Part shown: positions 14,268 through 23,140 of the stretch, one piece after another | Position numbering within the stretch: the stretch's first letter is position 1 | How the letters are laid out: each line of letters opens with the position of its first letter | NCBI GenBank assembly: GCA_012840385.1 | Contig: DULK01000021.1 | Coordinates: 1-43,421, forward strand | Source: Syntrophomonadaceae bacterium | Lineage (GTDB): Bacteria > Bacillota > DSM-12270 > Thermacetogeniales > Thermacetogeniaceae | Direction: 5' to 3' | DNA length: 43,421 bases | Program-made: the position numbers and the translations under genes | The notes under the pieces: model-generated | The model's input: the letters and a program-made list of their open reading frames with translations, nothing else | What the model was told of the DNA's origin: nothing | The model's database searches: none

Positions 14268-16174
14268 CGGACCCCCACCGGCTCCGCCTTGAAGTACTCC
14301 TCCACCTGCCTGCCGTCCATCGAGTCGATCCTGTCGATCATCTCCGGGAACAGCGGTGGGTAGATGTTGTACAGGTAATGGTACATCTTATCCACCAGAA
14401 AGTCGGCGTTCCCACTTTCCGCCCAGATTCTTTGAATTTTATCGGTTGCCATATAAACCGCCTGGGAGTACTCCTGCAGGAGCCTCAGGAAGCTGTAGAG
14501 GTCATGGTGTGCCCTCCGGTGGACCAGGTACAGCTCTCTTGCCTTTTCCATGGCCACCCTTTTCCATTTCTCTATTTCCGGGAACAGGGCATAGGCACCG
14601 GAGAGGTCCACCTCCTGCTCCCGGGCCAGTTCTTCCAGGCCATAACGCAAATAGGCCACCCTGTTGTCGATGAAAACACGCAGGGTCTCACAGAGCCCCA
14701 CAAAATTCCGGGGATCGATCTCCTTCAGGTCCCGGCTCAACAGAGCGGGGGTATGTTCCTCAAGCCTGCGCAGCAGAACAGAACAGAGCAGGTACCCCTT
14801 AAGGCAGGGCCGCTTCTGTCTTCCCTCCGTCGGCACCCAACCCCAGTTACAGGCTCTTTTCATCAATCTCAGATAGAGAACCGCCTGAGAGTCAAGGCTC
14901 TCCCGGGCCAGGTCGTAACCGGTTTCCCCGAGCCGCTCCACACTGACCGGAACGTCGACCGAGATCCCGAAGTTGTCCAGAAGGGTGTCGAAGATACCGC
15001 AGTAATACTTCCCGTTTTCCCAGAAAACCAGGGGATGGCGATAAAGCCCCGTCTTATGGATGTCGTAACGGCGGGTGGTCACCCCCAGGGGCGGGTAATG
15101 GCCGTCGGCCCTGAGCACCAGCCTGATCTCCGGAACCCAGCAGATCTGATGAAATTTGACTTCCGGGAGCTTGTCCACTCCGTCGGGAATGACTACCTCC
15201 TCCAGGTACTGGTCCGGAGTTACAAAGTGCACCCGGTAGTCCCGTTCCTCCTGGAGCAGTTTCTTCCAGGAATGTTCCATGATCTGTAGCGCAACATCCC
15301 CAAAATCCATCAACTCCAGGTCCTGGATGTATACCAGCACTCCCCGGTCGGGGGCCTTCTCCAGTTCCCGGTGCAGGACCCCCAGATAAAGCTCTACCCC
15401 TTCTTCAAAGCTGATGGGGAAACTCTCCCGTTCCCCTTTCTGGTACTCGTTGTCGAACACCGGAAAATCCCCCAGAAGATACCCCTGGCTTTTCACCTCA
15501 TCCCTCTTCATCCTGGTAATGGGACGCCAGATCTCCTGGGAGATAGGAAAGTTACGGGGCAGGGCAATGATGTTCCTCCGGCCTGCCCTGATCAGAAAGG
15601 GTTTGTATGTATAGTCCCCTTCCCCTATCAATTCGAAAGGAACCTTGTCTTCCCTCAGGTGGGGGAAGATCACGTAGTCAATATTCGCCTTTTCTATAGC
15701 CTCCAGCTTATCGTAGCTCAGGGAGGCCTCTGTGGGGAAGAGACCGTTGTACCGGGGATACGGCACGCCCATATGGTTGTGCAGGTACTCCCGGTTCCAG
15801 ACAATCTCCTGGGTGATTTCTTCAGGACGGAGCAGAGATACATGGGTATGATGGGCATGCCCGTAGATAGGGTAGAACCTCCCCCTCCGGTAATCTTTTA
15901 TCAACCTCTCAAAGGTCTCAGGTACTACCTGCTTTAACTGAACCAGAAGCTCATTGGTAAACTCCACACAGAGGGGAACATCCAGGCTGTCGCCGAACCG
16001 GCTGCACAGGGCGTAGATATCCCGCCCCTCCTCCCGCCTTTTCTTGATATAGTTGGTCTCCATCATGGATACCTTCATCGGGTTGTCCTCCTCCAGGTAG
16101 GACAGCAGGGTCTCCGGGAGATCCCAGAGCAGCTCATGGGCATGGAAGGCCAGAATCACATAGACATCTTTCAT
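14264..16174 (-). CDS. Glycoside hydrolase family 57 protein
   Basis: A 636-residue GH57-like protein acting on alpha-glucans. Motif 1 is FHAHELLW (residues 10-17), motif 2 is IYGHAHHTH near 105, the nucleophile region is GLFPTEASLS (Glu149), and the acid region is YIQDLELMD (Asp285). These deviate from the classical HQP and P-E-x-x forms, so amylase, 4-alpha-glucanotransferase or branching activity cannot be chosen by eye. The C-terminal third is helical, as in GH57 branching enzymes. AGGAGG lies 7 nt before ATG 16174; the GTG at 16180 is too close to it. The gene follows the GH13 gene in one leftward unit. Confidence 0.82.
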   Translation of the reverse strand: MKDVYVILAFHAHELLWDLPETLLSYLEEDNPMKVSMMETNYIKKRREEGRDIYALCSRFGDSLDVPLCVEFTNELLVQLKQVVPETFERLIKDYRRGRFYPIYGHAHHTHVSLLRPEEITQEIVWNREYLHNHMGVPYPRYNGLFPTEASLSYDKLEAIEKANIDYVIFPHLREDKVPFELIGEGDYTYKPFLIRAGRRNIIALPRNFPISQEIWRPITRMKRDEVKSQGYLLGDFPVFDNEYQKGERESFPISFEEGVELYLGVLHRELEKAPDRGVLVYIQDLELMDFGDVALQIMEHSWKKLLQEERDYRVHFVTPDQYLEEVVIPDGVDKLPEVKFHQICWVPEIRLVLRADGHYPPLGVTTRRYDIHKTGLYRHPLVFWENGKYYCGIFDTLLDNFGISVDVPVSVERLGETGYDLARESLDSQAVLYLRLMKRACNWGWVPTEGRQKRPCLKGYLLCSVLLRRLEEHTPALLSRDLKEIDPRNFVGLCETLRVFIDNRVAYLRYGLEELAREQEVDLSGAYALFPEIEKWKRVAMEKARELYLVHRRAHHDLYSFLRLLQEYSQAVYMATDKIQRIWAESGNADFLVDKMYHYLYNIYPPLFPEMIDRIDSMDGRQVEEYFKAEPVGVR

Positions 16175-16189
16175 GATCACACCTCCTGT

Positions 16190-18430
16190 TTAGTGTAATT
16201 GTTCCGGAACGTACTTGTAGATAAAACCGCTGTAAGGGGGAAGGATGAACTCCGGAAAGATCCCGCCATCGAGGAGGATGCTGTCCGGGTCCTGCGGATC
16301 TTTGGTGCCTCCCGGCGGCAGGTCGTTGACGTTATCTATATCCGCCAGTTTTACCCACCGACCCGGTGTATGGAAATCTACCTCCACAGCAACGTCGTGG
16401 TTCTCAAAACTCAGCATCACCAGCATTCGTTCCTGCGGCGCCCCGTTGTCATATACCCTCCACCCGATCACTCTCTTATCCTTACCTCTCTTTTCTCCCA
16501 GCCAGGGGCCGAGGACCCAGGCGAACTTGCCCTCGTCGATGGGGTTATAACCGCTCAGCTTCAGCCCTTCGTACCGTTTGCGGAGATGGATCAGCCCTCG
16601 GGTCCAGTTGTAAAAGCGGTTGGTGGCTTCCGAATATTTGACCCACTCTACCTTGATCCTGTTCCTTTCCCTTTCAATGCCGAATTCCTGCCCCATATAG
16701 ATCATGGGTTGCCCCACGGCCACCATTGTGGCCATTAAACCGAGCCGGGCCTTACGGTCCTTGAGCACCGGATCCGTAATGCCGTTGGTAGCCACTTCAA
16801 ACTGCACGCTGTTCTCATCATGGTTCTCACAGAAGTTGACGGTGTTGTTGGTGTGGGCGGCATAACTGTCCTTGCTGAAGTAGAAGGGAACACCCAGATT
16901 CTCCACACCGTTCCCTACCCCTTCGAACACCCCCTCCCGGAGCAGGGCCTTGATCTTGTCATGGAAGATATTCGACCACTGGGCATATCCGTTGTAGCCC
17001 TCCAGGTTGATATCCTGCTCGTTGGGGAGGTTTTCGGCAATCAGGATGGCATCCGGCTTGAACCCCGTATCCTTGATCTCGTGGGCGAGCCGGTGCAGCA
17101 GCTTATGGTTTAGGAAATAGCTGTGGGTGGCATCGAAGCGGAAGCCGTCGATGTGGTACTCCTTGATCAGCATTTTGCAGGCATCGATGAGCATGTTGTC
17201 CACCTCGTCCGTCCCGGTGGCCACCCTGTTCCCCCACATGGTCTTCCCGTCGAAGTAGAAACCGCCGTCCCCGGAGCCGTCGTCGATCAGGTTCCACAGA
17301 GGGTTGAAGTCGTTGGAGGTATGGTTGAAGACCTGGTCGGTGATCACCGCCAGCCCGTGCCGGTGGGCCTCGTTGACCATCTCCCGGAAATCATCGGGGG
17401 TACCGAAATCCTTTTCAACAGCCATAAAGGTGCACGGTTCATAGCCCAGGCCGCGCTTCATAGGAACCTCCGCCGTAGGCATTAAGGCCAGGGCTGTAAC
17501 CCCCAGCTTTTCGAAATACCCCTCCTTGATGCGTTGGGTCACCCCCTTGAAGGTCCCCTGGATCTCCTCAGGTATATCCGGGTCGTTATCGGTAAAACCG
17601 TAGATGTTCAGCTCGTACAAAATCAGGTCCTTAACGGGCGGAGTTTTCCAGTCCTGATCGGTCCACCGGAATTTTGTAGGGTCAACCACTACAGAGTTCC
17701 GATACCTGTAGTCATCGCTGTAGAGCCTGGTATAAGGGTCCGGAACATAGCGTTCTATATCCGTGGACCCACCCTGAACATAAAACTTGTACTCGATGGG
17801 GTACTCCAGGACCGGCGGGTCGATCCGCACCAGCCAGATGTTCGGCTGGTAGTAAAAGCCGCGGTAGAGCCCCATTTCGATAAACTGTTCCTCCTTGGGA
17901 TAGGGATGCCCGGGACACTGCCAGTCGTTAAAATTCCCCACCAGGTAGACCCGGGCCGCCCGGGGGTGAAAGAAGCCGAAGAGAATCGACCCGTCGGTGA
18001 GAATGTTCGCCCCAAGCATGGAGGGCATCCCCAGCCCGGAAACATCGGTGGTGGGGAAATAATAATTTTTTTCAGGAATCAGGTGTTTTATGCGACGGTA
18101 GTAATCCCTGACATTGCCGCGGGGTTCCGCCGGACGGACATTGTAGACATTATGCCTGTTGGCCATGGTCCAGATCTCCGCCCCCAGGCATTTGTGGAAG
18201 GTCCTGTTAAACCGTTGCTCCTCCCACCGCACCTTTTCTCCCTTGCCGTCCTTAAAGATAAAATGAAAATCGCTCCGGTTATAGTAGAGGTCGAAATAAA
18301 CCCCGAAGTCGTCCCTTCCAGAGGGGACAATCTCCTTTTCCTGAGTGGCCCCGTCGCTCACCCATACCCACATTACCGGTTCGCGAAAACCGTTCTTGTT
18401 GTCATAATGAATCCTGACCTTGTGTCGCAT
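16190..18430 (-). CDS. GH13 alpha-amylase/branching-enzyme family protein with N-terminal carbohydrate-binding domains
   Basis: A 746-residue intracellular-type glucan enzyme with no signal peptide. Residues 1-95 resemble a starch-binding domain of the CBM25/41 sort (VRIHYDNKNG, VMWVWVSDG). Residues 140-250 resemble CBM48 (RAARVYLVGNFNDWQCPGHP). The GH13 barrel follows, with Asp433 (DGFRFDATHS), Glu466 (LIAENLPN) and Asp538 (ENHDEN). The domain order fits branching enzymes or debranching-like amylases. ATG 18430 follows GGTAGGTAG. Nine bases separate it from the GH57 gene. With treT and treZ it forms a glycogen/maltodextrin-to-trehalose locus. Confidence 0.85.
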   Translation of the reverse strand: MRHKVRIHYDNKNGFREPVMWVWVSDGATQEKEIVPSGRDDFGVYFDLYYNRSDFHFIFKDGKGEKVRWEEQRFNRTFHKCLGAEIWTMANRHNVYNVRPAEPRGNVRDYYRRIKHLIPEKNYYFPTTDVSGLGMPSMLGANILTDGSILFGFFHPRAARVYLVGNFNDWQCPGHPYPKEEQFIEMGLYRGFYYQPNIWLVRIDPPVLEYPIEYKFYVQGGSTDIERYVPDPYTRLYSDDYRYRNSVVVDPTKFRWTDQDWKTPPVKDLILYELNIYGFTDNDPDIPEEIQGTFKGVTQRIKEGYFEKLGVTALALMPTAEVPMKRGLGYEPCTFMAVEKDFGTPDDFREMVNEAHRHGLAVITDQVFNHTSNDFNPLWNLIDDGSGDGGFYFDGKTMWGNRVATGTDEVDNMLIDACKMLIKEYHIDGFRFDATHSYFLNHKLLHRLAHEIKDTGFKPDAILIAENLPNEQDINLEGYNGYAQWSNIFHDKIKALLREGVFEGVGNGVENLGVPFYFSKDSYAAHTNNTVNFCENHDENSVQFEVATNGITDPVLKDRKARLGLMATMVAVGQPMIYMGQEFGIERERNRIKVEWVKYSEATNRFYNWTRGLIHLRKRYEGLKLSGYNPIDEGKFAWVLGPWLGEKRGKDKRVIGWRVYDNGAPQERMLVMLSFENHDVAVEVDFHTPGRWVKLADIDNVNDLPPGGTKDPQDPDSILLDGGIFPEFILPPYSGFIYKYVPEQLH

Positions 18431-18522
18431 CTCTACCTACCTTTCTTCTTTTTAAGGTTTTCCGCAGCGATTTTCTTTTATTCAGAATTTATCAAGGCCG
18501 CCGGCCACAGGCGGTCTCGGGC

Positions 18523-18884
18523 TTATCCGAATACCACATCCACGTATTCGGTGCGGGGGTACCCCTCCGGGTCGCACTGGAAGGCATAACAAATAAAATC
18601 GCCGACGCTGTCGAACAATGCCCCATCGCCGGTTCTTATAACCACTTTTTCCCGACTGTTGTAACAAAAGGTCTCCGGTTCCCCTGAGATCGGGATGGCA
18701 GAAAAAAGGAGTTCCTCTTTGTCCGTGTTCTCCAGGTAGTCCTGCAGCTCTTCCGGTTTCCTAAAGTGGGCGGAGCCGCCTCCAGGTCAAAGTAATCTCT
18801 GTCCGGTTTGCGGTCTGCTGCTCTGTCATCGGCAGGTTGCCTATCCACGATGATCCCTCCTGCCCTTAGAATATCCAGTTTCAT
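18523..18884 (-). pseudogene. Unknown gene with a frameshift
   Basis: Two reading frames on the same strand form one protein-like sequence of about 120 residues. The N-terminal part (MKLDILRAGGIIVDRQ ... RDYFDL) shifts near 18787 into GGGSAHFRKPEELQDYLENT ... and ends TEYVDVVFG before TAA at 18523-18525. One missing base in the CTGGAGG region would restore the frame. The second part looks natural (EKVVIRTGDGALFDSVGD, then ICYAFQCD). It could be a real mutation or an assembly error. I recognise no family. It lies 92 bp upstream of the GH13 gene on the same strand. Confidence 0.6.
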
Positions 18885-18989
18885 GTTGGAACAATCCTGG
18901 TATGCTTCCCTTCCAGATGTTAGAATGAAGATAAAACTTCAGAATAACAATATTAGAAAAAAACCATCTTTTATGGGGGGAATGATGAA

Positions 18990-19511
18990 GTGACCAAGGA
19001 TGTTATAGACGCCATTAAGGAGAGAACGAGCATACGCAGGTTTAAACCCGACCCGGTGCCCCAGGCAACCATCGGACGCCTGCTCGACGCCGCACGGCTC
19101 GCCCCCAGCGCCGGCAACATGCAGCCCTGGTTCTTTGTGGTTGTCATGAACGAAGATCTGCGCCGGCAGCTGGCAAAAGCCGCCAGGCAACCTTTTATTG
19201 CAGAAGCGCCGGTATGCATTGTGGTATGTGCGGAGCCGGAGCGCTCGGCCTCCCGGTATGGCCGGCGCGGCAGGGAGCTTTACTGCATCCAGGACACTGC
19301 CGCAGCAATCGAGAACATCCTGCTGGCGGCCACCGGTTACGGCCTGGGTGCCTGCTGGGTTGGAGCATTCGATGAAGAGGAAGCGGCCAGAATTTTAGAG
19401 CTGGAACCAGGTCTCAGGCCCGTTGCGCTTATTCCCATCGGCTACCCGGACCAGGAAAGAAAAGCTGTGCCGCGCCGCCCCCTGGATGAAGTGGTTCGGG
19501 TAATTAACTGA
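18990..19511 (+). CDS. Nitroreductase-family flavoprotein
   Basis: A 173-residue FMN-dependent oxidoreductase. The N-terminal TSIRRFKPDPVP motif (residues 13-24) and LDAARLAPSAGNMQPWFFVV (32-51) bind FMN phosphate and shape the active site. GLGACWVGAFDEEEAARIL and PVALIPIGYPD complete the fold. The length is typical of the minimal class. GTG 18990 follows GGGGGGAATG. The substrate cannot be inferred, as the family includes enone, quinone and nitro reductases. The P1-peptidase gene follows 43 bp downstream, perhaps co-transcribed. Confidence 0.92.
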   Translation: MTKDVIDAIKERTSIRRFKPDPVPQATIGRLLDAARLAPSAGNMQPWFFVVVMNEDLRRQLAKAARQPFIAEAPVCIVVCAEPERSASRYGRRGRELYCIQDTAAAIENILLAATGYGLGACWVGAFDEEEAARILELEPGLRPVALIPIGYPDQERKAVPRRPLDEVVRVIN

Positions 19512-19554
19512 TTCGGTCAAAAAACCCGATATAGTGTCTTGGAGGAGGCTTTTG

Positions 19555-20541
19555 ATGAAGGAGATCGAGTTTACAGACATCGAAGGGATAAAGGTCGGCC
19601 ATGCACAAAACACGGAGGCCGCCACCGGTTGCACCGTGGTTTTATGCGAGGAGGGCGCGGCTGCCGGTGTCGACGTAAGGGGCGGGGCGCCGGGAACCAG
19701 GGAGACAGATCTGCTAAACCCCGTTAATTTGGTGGAAAAAATACATGCGGTCATCCTTTGCGGCGGGAGCGCATTCGGCCTTGATGCCGCATCCGGCGTC
19801 ATGCAGTATCTTGAGGAAAGAGGTATCGGTTTCGACGTGCAGGTTACGAAAGTGCCGATCGTCTGCGGAGCGGTGTTGTTTGACCTGGCGATAGGCGATC
19901 ACAGAGTCAGACCGGATAAAGAGATGGGGTATCAAGCCTGCCTGAATGCAACCAACAGGGAATGCCCCGAAGGAAATGTCGGCGCCGGAACGGGGGCTAC
20001 CGTCGGAAAGATACTGGGCATGGAAAGGGCAATGAAAGGAGGGCTCGGTGCCTGCTGCTTTCAAGTGGGAGAGTTGAAGGTAGGGGCATTGGTGGCGGTT
20101 AACTGTATGGGGGATGTCATAGAACCGGCAACCGGAGAAATATTGGCCGGTGCCTTGAGTGATGACGGAAGAACCTTCGCCGACACCGAACATGTGATGA
20201 TGCTGGAGTACGCAAAGCAGAAAAACTATTTCGGTGGGAATACAACACTGGGAGTAGTGGCCACCAACGGCACTTTCAATAAAGCGCAGATGAACAAGGT
20301 GGCATCGATGGCCCACAACGGGTTGGGGAGGACCATAAGGCCGGCTCATTCCATGGTCGACGGCGATACCATCTTTGCGCTGGCCACCGGAAGGGTTGAG
20401 GCGGACCTCAACGTCGCAGGCCTGTTAGCCGCCAGGGCCGTTGAAAGGGCAGTCGTAAGGGCAGTTAAACAGGCTTCATCTCTTCATGGTTTCATGGCCT
20501 ATAAAGACTTACAAGAATATAAAAAACTTGACCCGTTTTGA
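19555..20541 (+). CDS. P1 family peptidase (DmpA/S58-like)
   Basis: A 328-residue N-terminal-nucleophile (DmpA/BapA-type) aminopeptidase homologue. Recognisable blocks are IEGIKVGHAQNTEAATGCTV near the N-terminus, VDVRGGAPGTRETDLL, LCGGSAFGLDAASGVMQYLE, GAGTGATVGKI, and TTLGVVATNGTFNKAQ, which contains the expected autocleavage and nucleophile region before a Thr/Asn-rich loop. ATG 19555 follows GGAGGAGG; an upstream start at 19534 would place the ribosome site inside the frame. It is presumably a cytoplasmic peptidase for beta-amino or amide substrates; the true substrate is unknown. Confidence 0.9.
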   Translation: MKEIEFTDIEGIKVGHAQNTEAATGCTVVLCEEGAAAGVDVRGGAPGTRETDLLNPVNLVEKIHAVILCGGSAFGLDAASGVMQYLEERGIGFDVQVTKVPIVCGAVLFDLAIGDHRVRPDKEMGYQACLNATNRECPEGNVGAGTGATVGKILGMERAMKGGLGACCFQVGELKVGALVAVNCMGDVIEPATGEILAGALSDDGRTFADTEHVMMLEYAKQKNYFGGNTTLGVVATNGTFNKAQMNKVASMAHNGLGRTIRPAHSMVDGDTIFALATGRVEADLNVAGLLAARAVERAVVRAVKQASSLHGFMAYKDLQEYKKLDPF

Positions 20542-20587
20542 GAACGAAAAGGAAGCGCAGTTCTTCTCAACATACCGTCTTTAAAAA

Positions 20588-22006
20588 TTATAAAAATGCC
20601 TGAGCGACCACATAAAGGATAGCACATAGCACGGTAATTATTGCCGCATATGGAAGGATTGTTTGCATGTGCTCCACTATTGGAACATCTGTTACAGTAG
20701 CAGTTAAAACAGGGTTTTCTCCGAGGGGGGATACACTGTCCCCAATTGAACCCCCAGCCAGCACCGCCCCGATCACCAAATGGGGGGTGGTACCGGAAGC
20801 TACCGCAAGAGGTAAAGCAAGGGGCATTATTAACCCCCAGGTGGCCCAGGATGAACCAATGAAGTATGACGTAAGACCCCCAATTAAAAAAATTGCTGCG
20901 GGAATGAACAGCCGCGGCATCATGGTCCCGAAGGTTTTTGAAACAAAATCAATGAATCCCAGGTCCTGGGTAACATTTGACAGAGACCAACTCAGTATCA
21001 ACAAGATGATTGGTGGTACGAGCCCGCTGCCGCCGTTCAAGAAATGATTTTCTAATTCCACGGCGGGTATCTTTTGCAGTATGTAAAAAAATGCAGTAAT
21101 GATTATGGTGATAAAGGTCGCAATAAAAATTGCCCTGGCAAACTCGGCATTCATGACAGCCTGGAAGAATGCTCTCCCGTTGCCTCTCCCCGTCCACCAA
21201 AAAAGTAAGAAGAACAGGGAAATTATTAAAATGGCCGGTAAAAGCAAGTTCAAAGCCCTTGGTTTCGCCATCTCCTCGAACTGCCGCCGTTCATAGACCC
21301 TGCGTACGCTGTGCGCGATGTTTGTTATTTTCAAGCCTTTGCCGATCCTAAACTTTCCAAAGCCAAGCCCAAAATAGATAACCAGGAAACTTAAGAGGAC
21401 CATGCCGATGGAGAAAAAGTTGAACGGAAGGCTTTTTAAATACAGTTCATAACCGGAACCCGCAATACCCGCCTTTCTCATTGCTTCGGTTATAACTCCA
21501 GTAATATAACCGACATAGGTTGTTGCTACCGGAATTAACACCACCAGTTGTGATGATGTGATATTGATCACCATAGCCAGCTTTTCTTTTGATCCCTTTA
21601 CTTTTTCTAAAAGAGGTCTGCAAATCGCTCCCGTAGCAACAGCATGAAAGCAACAATCCATAAAGGTCACCAGAGAAAATATCCAAACAGACAACAGAAC
21701 CCCCTTTTCATCCTTGACAAATTTTTCTGCGAAAACGGAAAAACCTTTGATACCTCCGGCTAGTTTAATGATCTCAACGAGGGATCCAAAAAGGTACAAA
21801 AACAACACTATATACGCATTTTCACGGGTTGCCAGCGAACTGACAATGTAGTCGGTCGCCCTTATTACACCCGTAAAGATCCCTTTGGATACAAGCATGC
21901 TCCCCGCCAACAGGCCCAATGTCAGGGATGGAATTACCCTTTTTGTAGCAAAGGCTATTGCCAAGGTGACAAGGGGCGGCACCAGGGACAGACAAGTGTA
22001 ATCCAA
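20588..22006 (-). CDS. NhaC-family Na+/H+ antiporter
   Basis: A 472-residue polytopic membrane protein with about 11-12 hydrophobic segments. The family signature around FMDCCFHAVATGAICRPL and the C-terminal SSWATWGLIMPLALPLA plus GGSIGDSVSPLGENPVL blocks are typical of NhaC and related exchangers. Substrates in the family include Na+/H+ and malate/lactate exchange, so the precise couple is uncertain. The TTG start at 22006 follows AGGGGG at 8 nt. It stands alone and is convergent with the P1-peptidase gene. Confidence 0.88.
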   Translation of the reverse strand: MDYTCLSLVPPLVTLAIAFATKRVIPSLTLGLLAGSMLVSKGIFTGVIRATDYIVSSLATRENAYIVLFLYLFGSLVEIIKLAGGIKGFSVFAEKFVKDEKGVLLSVWIFSLVTFMDCCFHAVATGAICRPLLEKVKGSKEKLAMVINITSSQLVVLIPVATTYVGYITGVITEAMRKAGIAGSGYELYLKSLPFNFFSIGMVLLSFLVIYFGLGFGKFRIGKGLKITNIAHSVRRVYERRQFEEMAKPRALNLLLPAILIISLFFLLFWWTGRGNGRAFFQAVMNAEFARAIFIATFITIIITAFFYILQKIPAVELENHFLNGGSGLVPPIILLILSWSLSNVTQDLGFIDFVSKTFGTMMPRLFIPAAIFLIGGLTSYFIGSSWATWGLIMPLALPLAVASGTTPHLVIGAVLAGGSIGDSVSPLGENPVLTATVTDVPIVEHMQTILPYAAIITVLCAILYVVAQAFL

Positions 22007-22080
22007 TCAGATATCCCCCTTTGACGGTTTTATACTCCCGTTATTTTTTATGCTTCTGCGTTCCGGTTAGCTACAATAGG

Positions 22081-22124
22081 AAAAAGAAAAAACCTTAGAA
22101 ACATCCCTTATCGGGTTCCTAAGG
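22081..22124 (-). terminator. Intrinsic terminator after minC
   Basis: On the minus strand CCTTAGGAAC...GTTTCTAAGG (one mismatch), with a further inner pairing, is followed directly by TTTTTTCTTTTT. It lies about 115 bp past the minC stop and just before nhaC. Confidence 0.7.
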
Positions 22125-22238
22125 CCTTCTATTTGTATTTGAGTCTGCTTCTTGCATAAGAGTACCAAAAAGAATAACGCTCATTGACCCCATTGCGTCA
22201 AAAACAAGACGGTCTAGCGTCAAAACCTACTTTTTAAC

Positions 22239-22907
22239 TTACGTGATATTCGTCAATATGTTTTTACCGGAGTTGTATTCTTCGATGACAATTCTTTTAT
22301 CAATGACATAAGCGATTTCGGGCTTCTGAGGCATCACCGGGGATTGTTCCGGTGAACAGGCAATATAATGGGCAATCCGCAACTGTGATGGTGCGAGCTG
22401 AAGTGCAATGATAAAGGCCCTTTCATTTCCTCCGATTCCGGCATGGGCTACCCCCCGTAGCGCCCCCCAAACAATGATGTTTTCCCGGGCAGAAATCTCT
22501 CCTCCCGGATGGACATCTCCCATAAGAACGATGCTCCCCGGGTAGTAAAGGCTCTGGCCGGATCGAATCGTTCTCTTAACCATTAAAGCTTTACCTTTTT
22601 CTGCTTCCAACTTATGGGAAGGCGACTTTTTGACTTTCGAAACATCCCCAGTCTTATGGCCATTTAGAATAACATTCTTGAGTTGAATATTCCTTGCAGA
22701 TAATATTTCTTTTAGAGAAGCCAGTTGCCCGGCAGACAAGGCCTCCCTCGCTCCGATATCGACGTTAACAAATGTATTTTTCAGGAAACTCGTAGAGGAT
22801 AATTTCGTTTTTAATTGATTAAGTATTTCCTGGAAATCGGGTTCGGAATCATTCAGGATCAGGGTAACACCGTTACGAAGTCCTTTTATGGTAATTAAGT
22901 CGCTCAC
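22239..22907 (-). CDS. minC: Septum site-determining protein MinC
   Basis: A 222-residue FtsZ assembly inhibitor. The N-terminal domain starts near SDLITIKGLRNGVTLIL. The C-terminal beta-helix domain is clear: RTIRSGQSLYYPGSIVLMGD, VHPGGEISARENIIVWGALR, GVAHAGIGGNERAFIIALQL, then PSQLRIAHYIACSPE. A long in-frame upstream extension exists to 23024, but GAAGGG sits nine bases before GTG 22907, and MinC homologues usually begin at this point. No minD or minE is adjacent, unusual for Firmicutes where minC and minD are normally paired. Confidence 0.88.
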   Translation of the reverse strand: MSDLITIKGLRNGVTLILNDSEPDFQEILNQLKTKLSSTSFLKNTFVNVDIGAREALSAGQLASLKEILSARNIQLKNVILNGHKTGDVSKVKKSPSHKLEAEKGKALMVKRTIRSGQSLYYPGSIVLMGDVHPGGEISARENIIVWGALRGVAHAGIGGNERAFIIALQLAPSQLRIAHYIACSPEQSPVMPQKPEIAYVIDKRIVIEEYNSGKNILTNIT

Positions 22908-23140
22908 AAGGATCATCCCTTCAACGGGTCTCGGCATTAACAACGTGACACTTTTTGATATTTTGATGTAAGCTAAAAACACATTTCGACAAAAATCAAG
23001 TAAAACCTTCCGTTCACCGATCACATCGGTGGCAAATAAAATCGAAAAATCGGAGAACCGGGATCCAGATTTTTATTTTGTAAGAGTCTAAAGCCATGCC
23101 TCGTAAATAAAATGAAAACCAAAAAAGAGGAGTGGCCGTA

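Noticed and set aside
14093-15289. 398-codon rightward open frame opposite the GH57 gene
   Set aside because: It starts inside treZ and runs antisense to GH57 with no motif. The GH57 frame explains the region.
17534-18589. 351-codon rightward open frame opposite the GH13 gene
   Set aside because: It is antisense to a gene with clear catalytic motifs, has Pro/Val/His-rich low-information sequence and no ribosome site. It is a codon-bias shadow.
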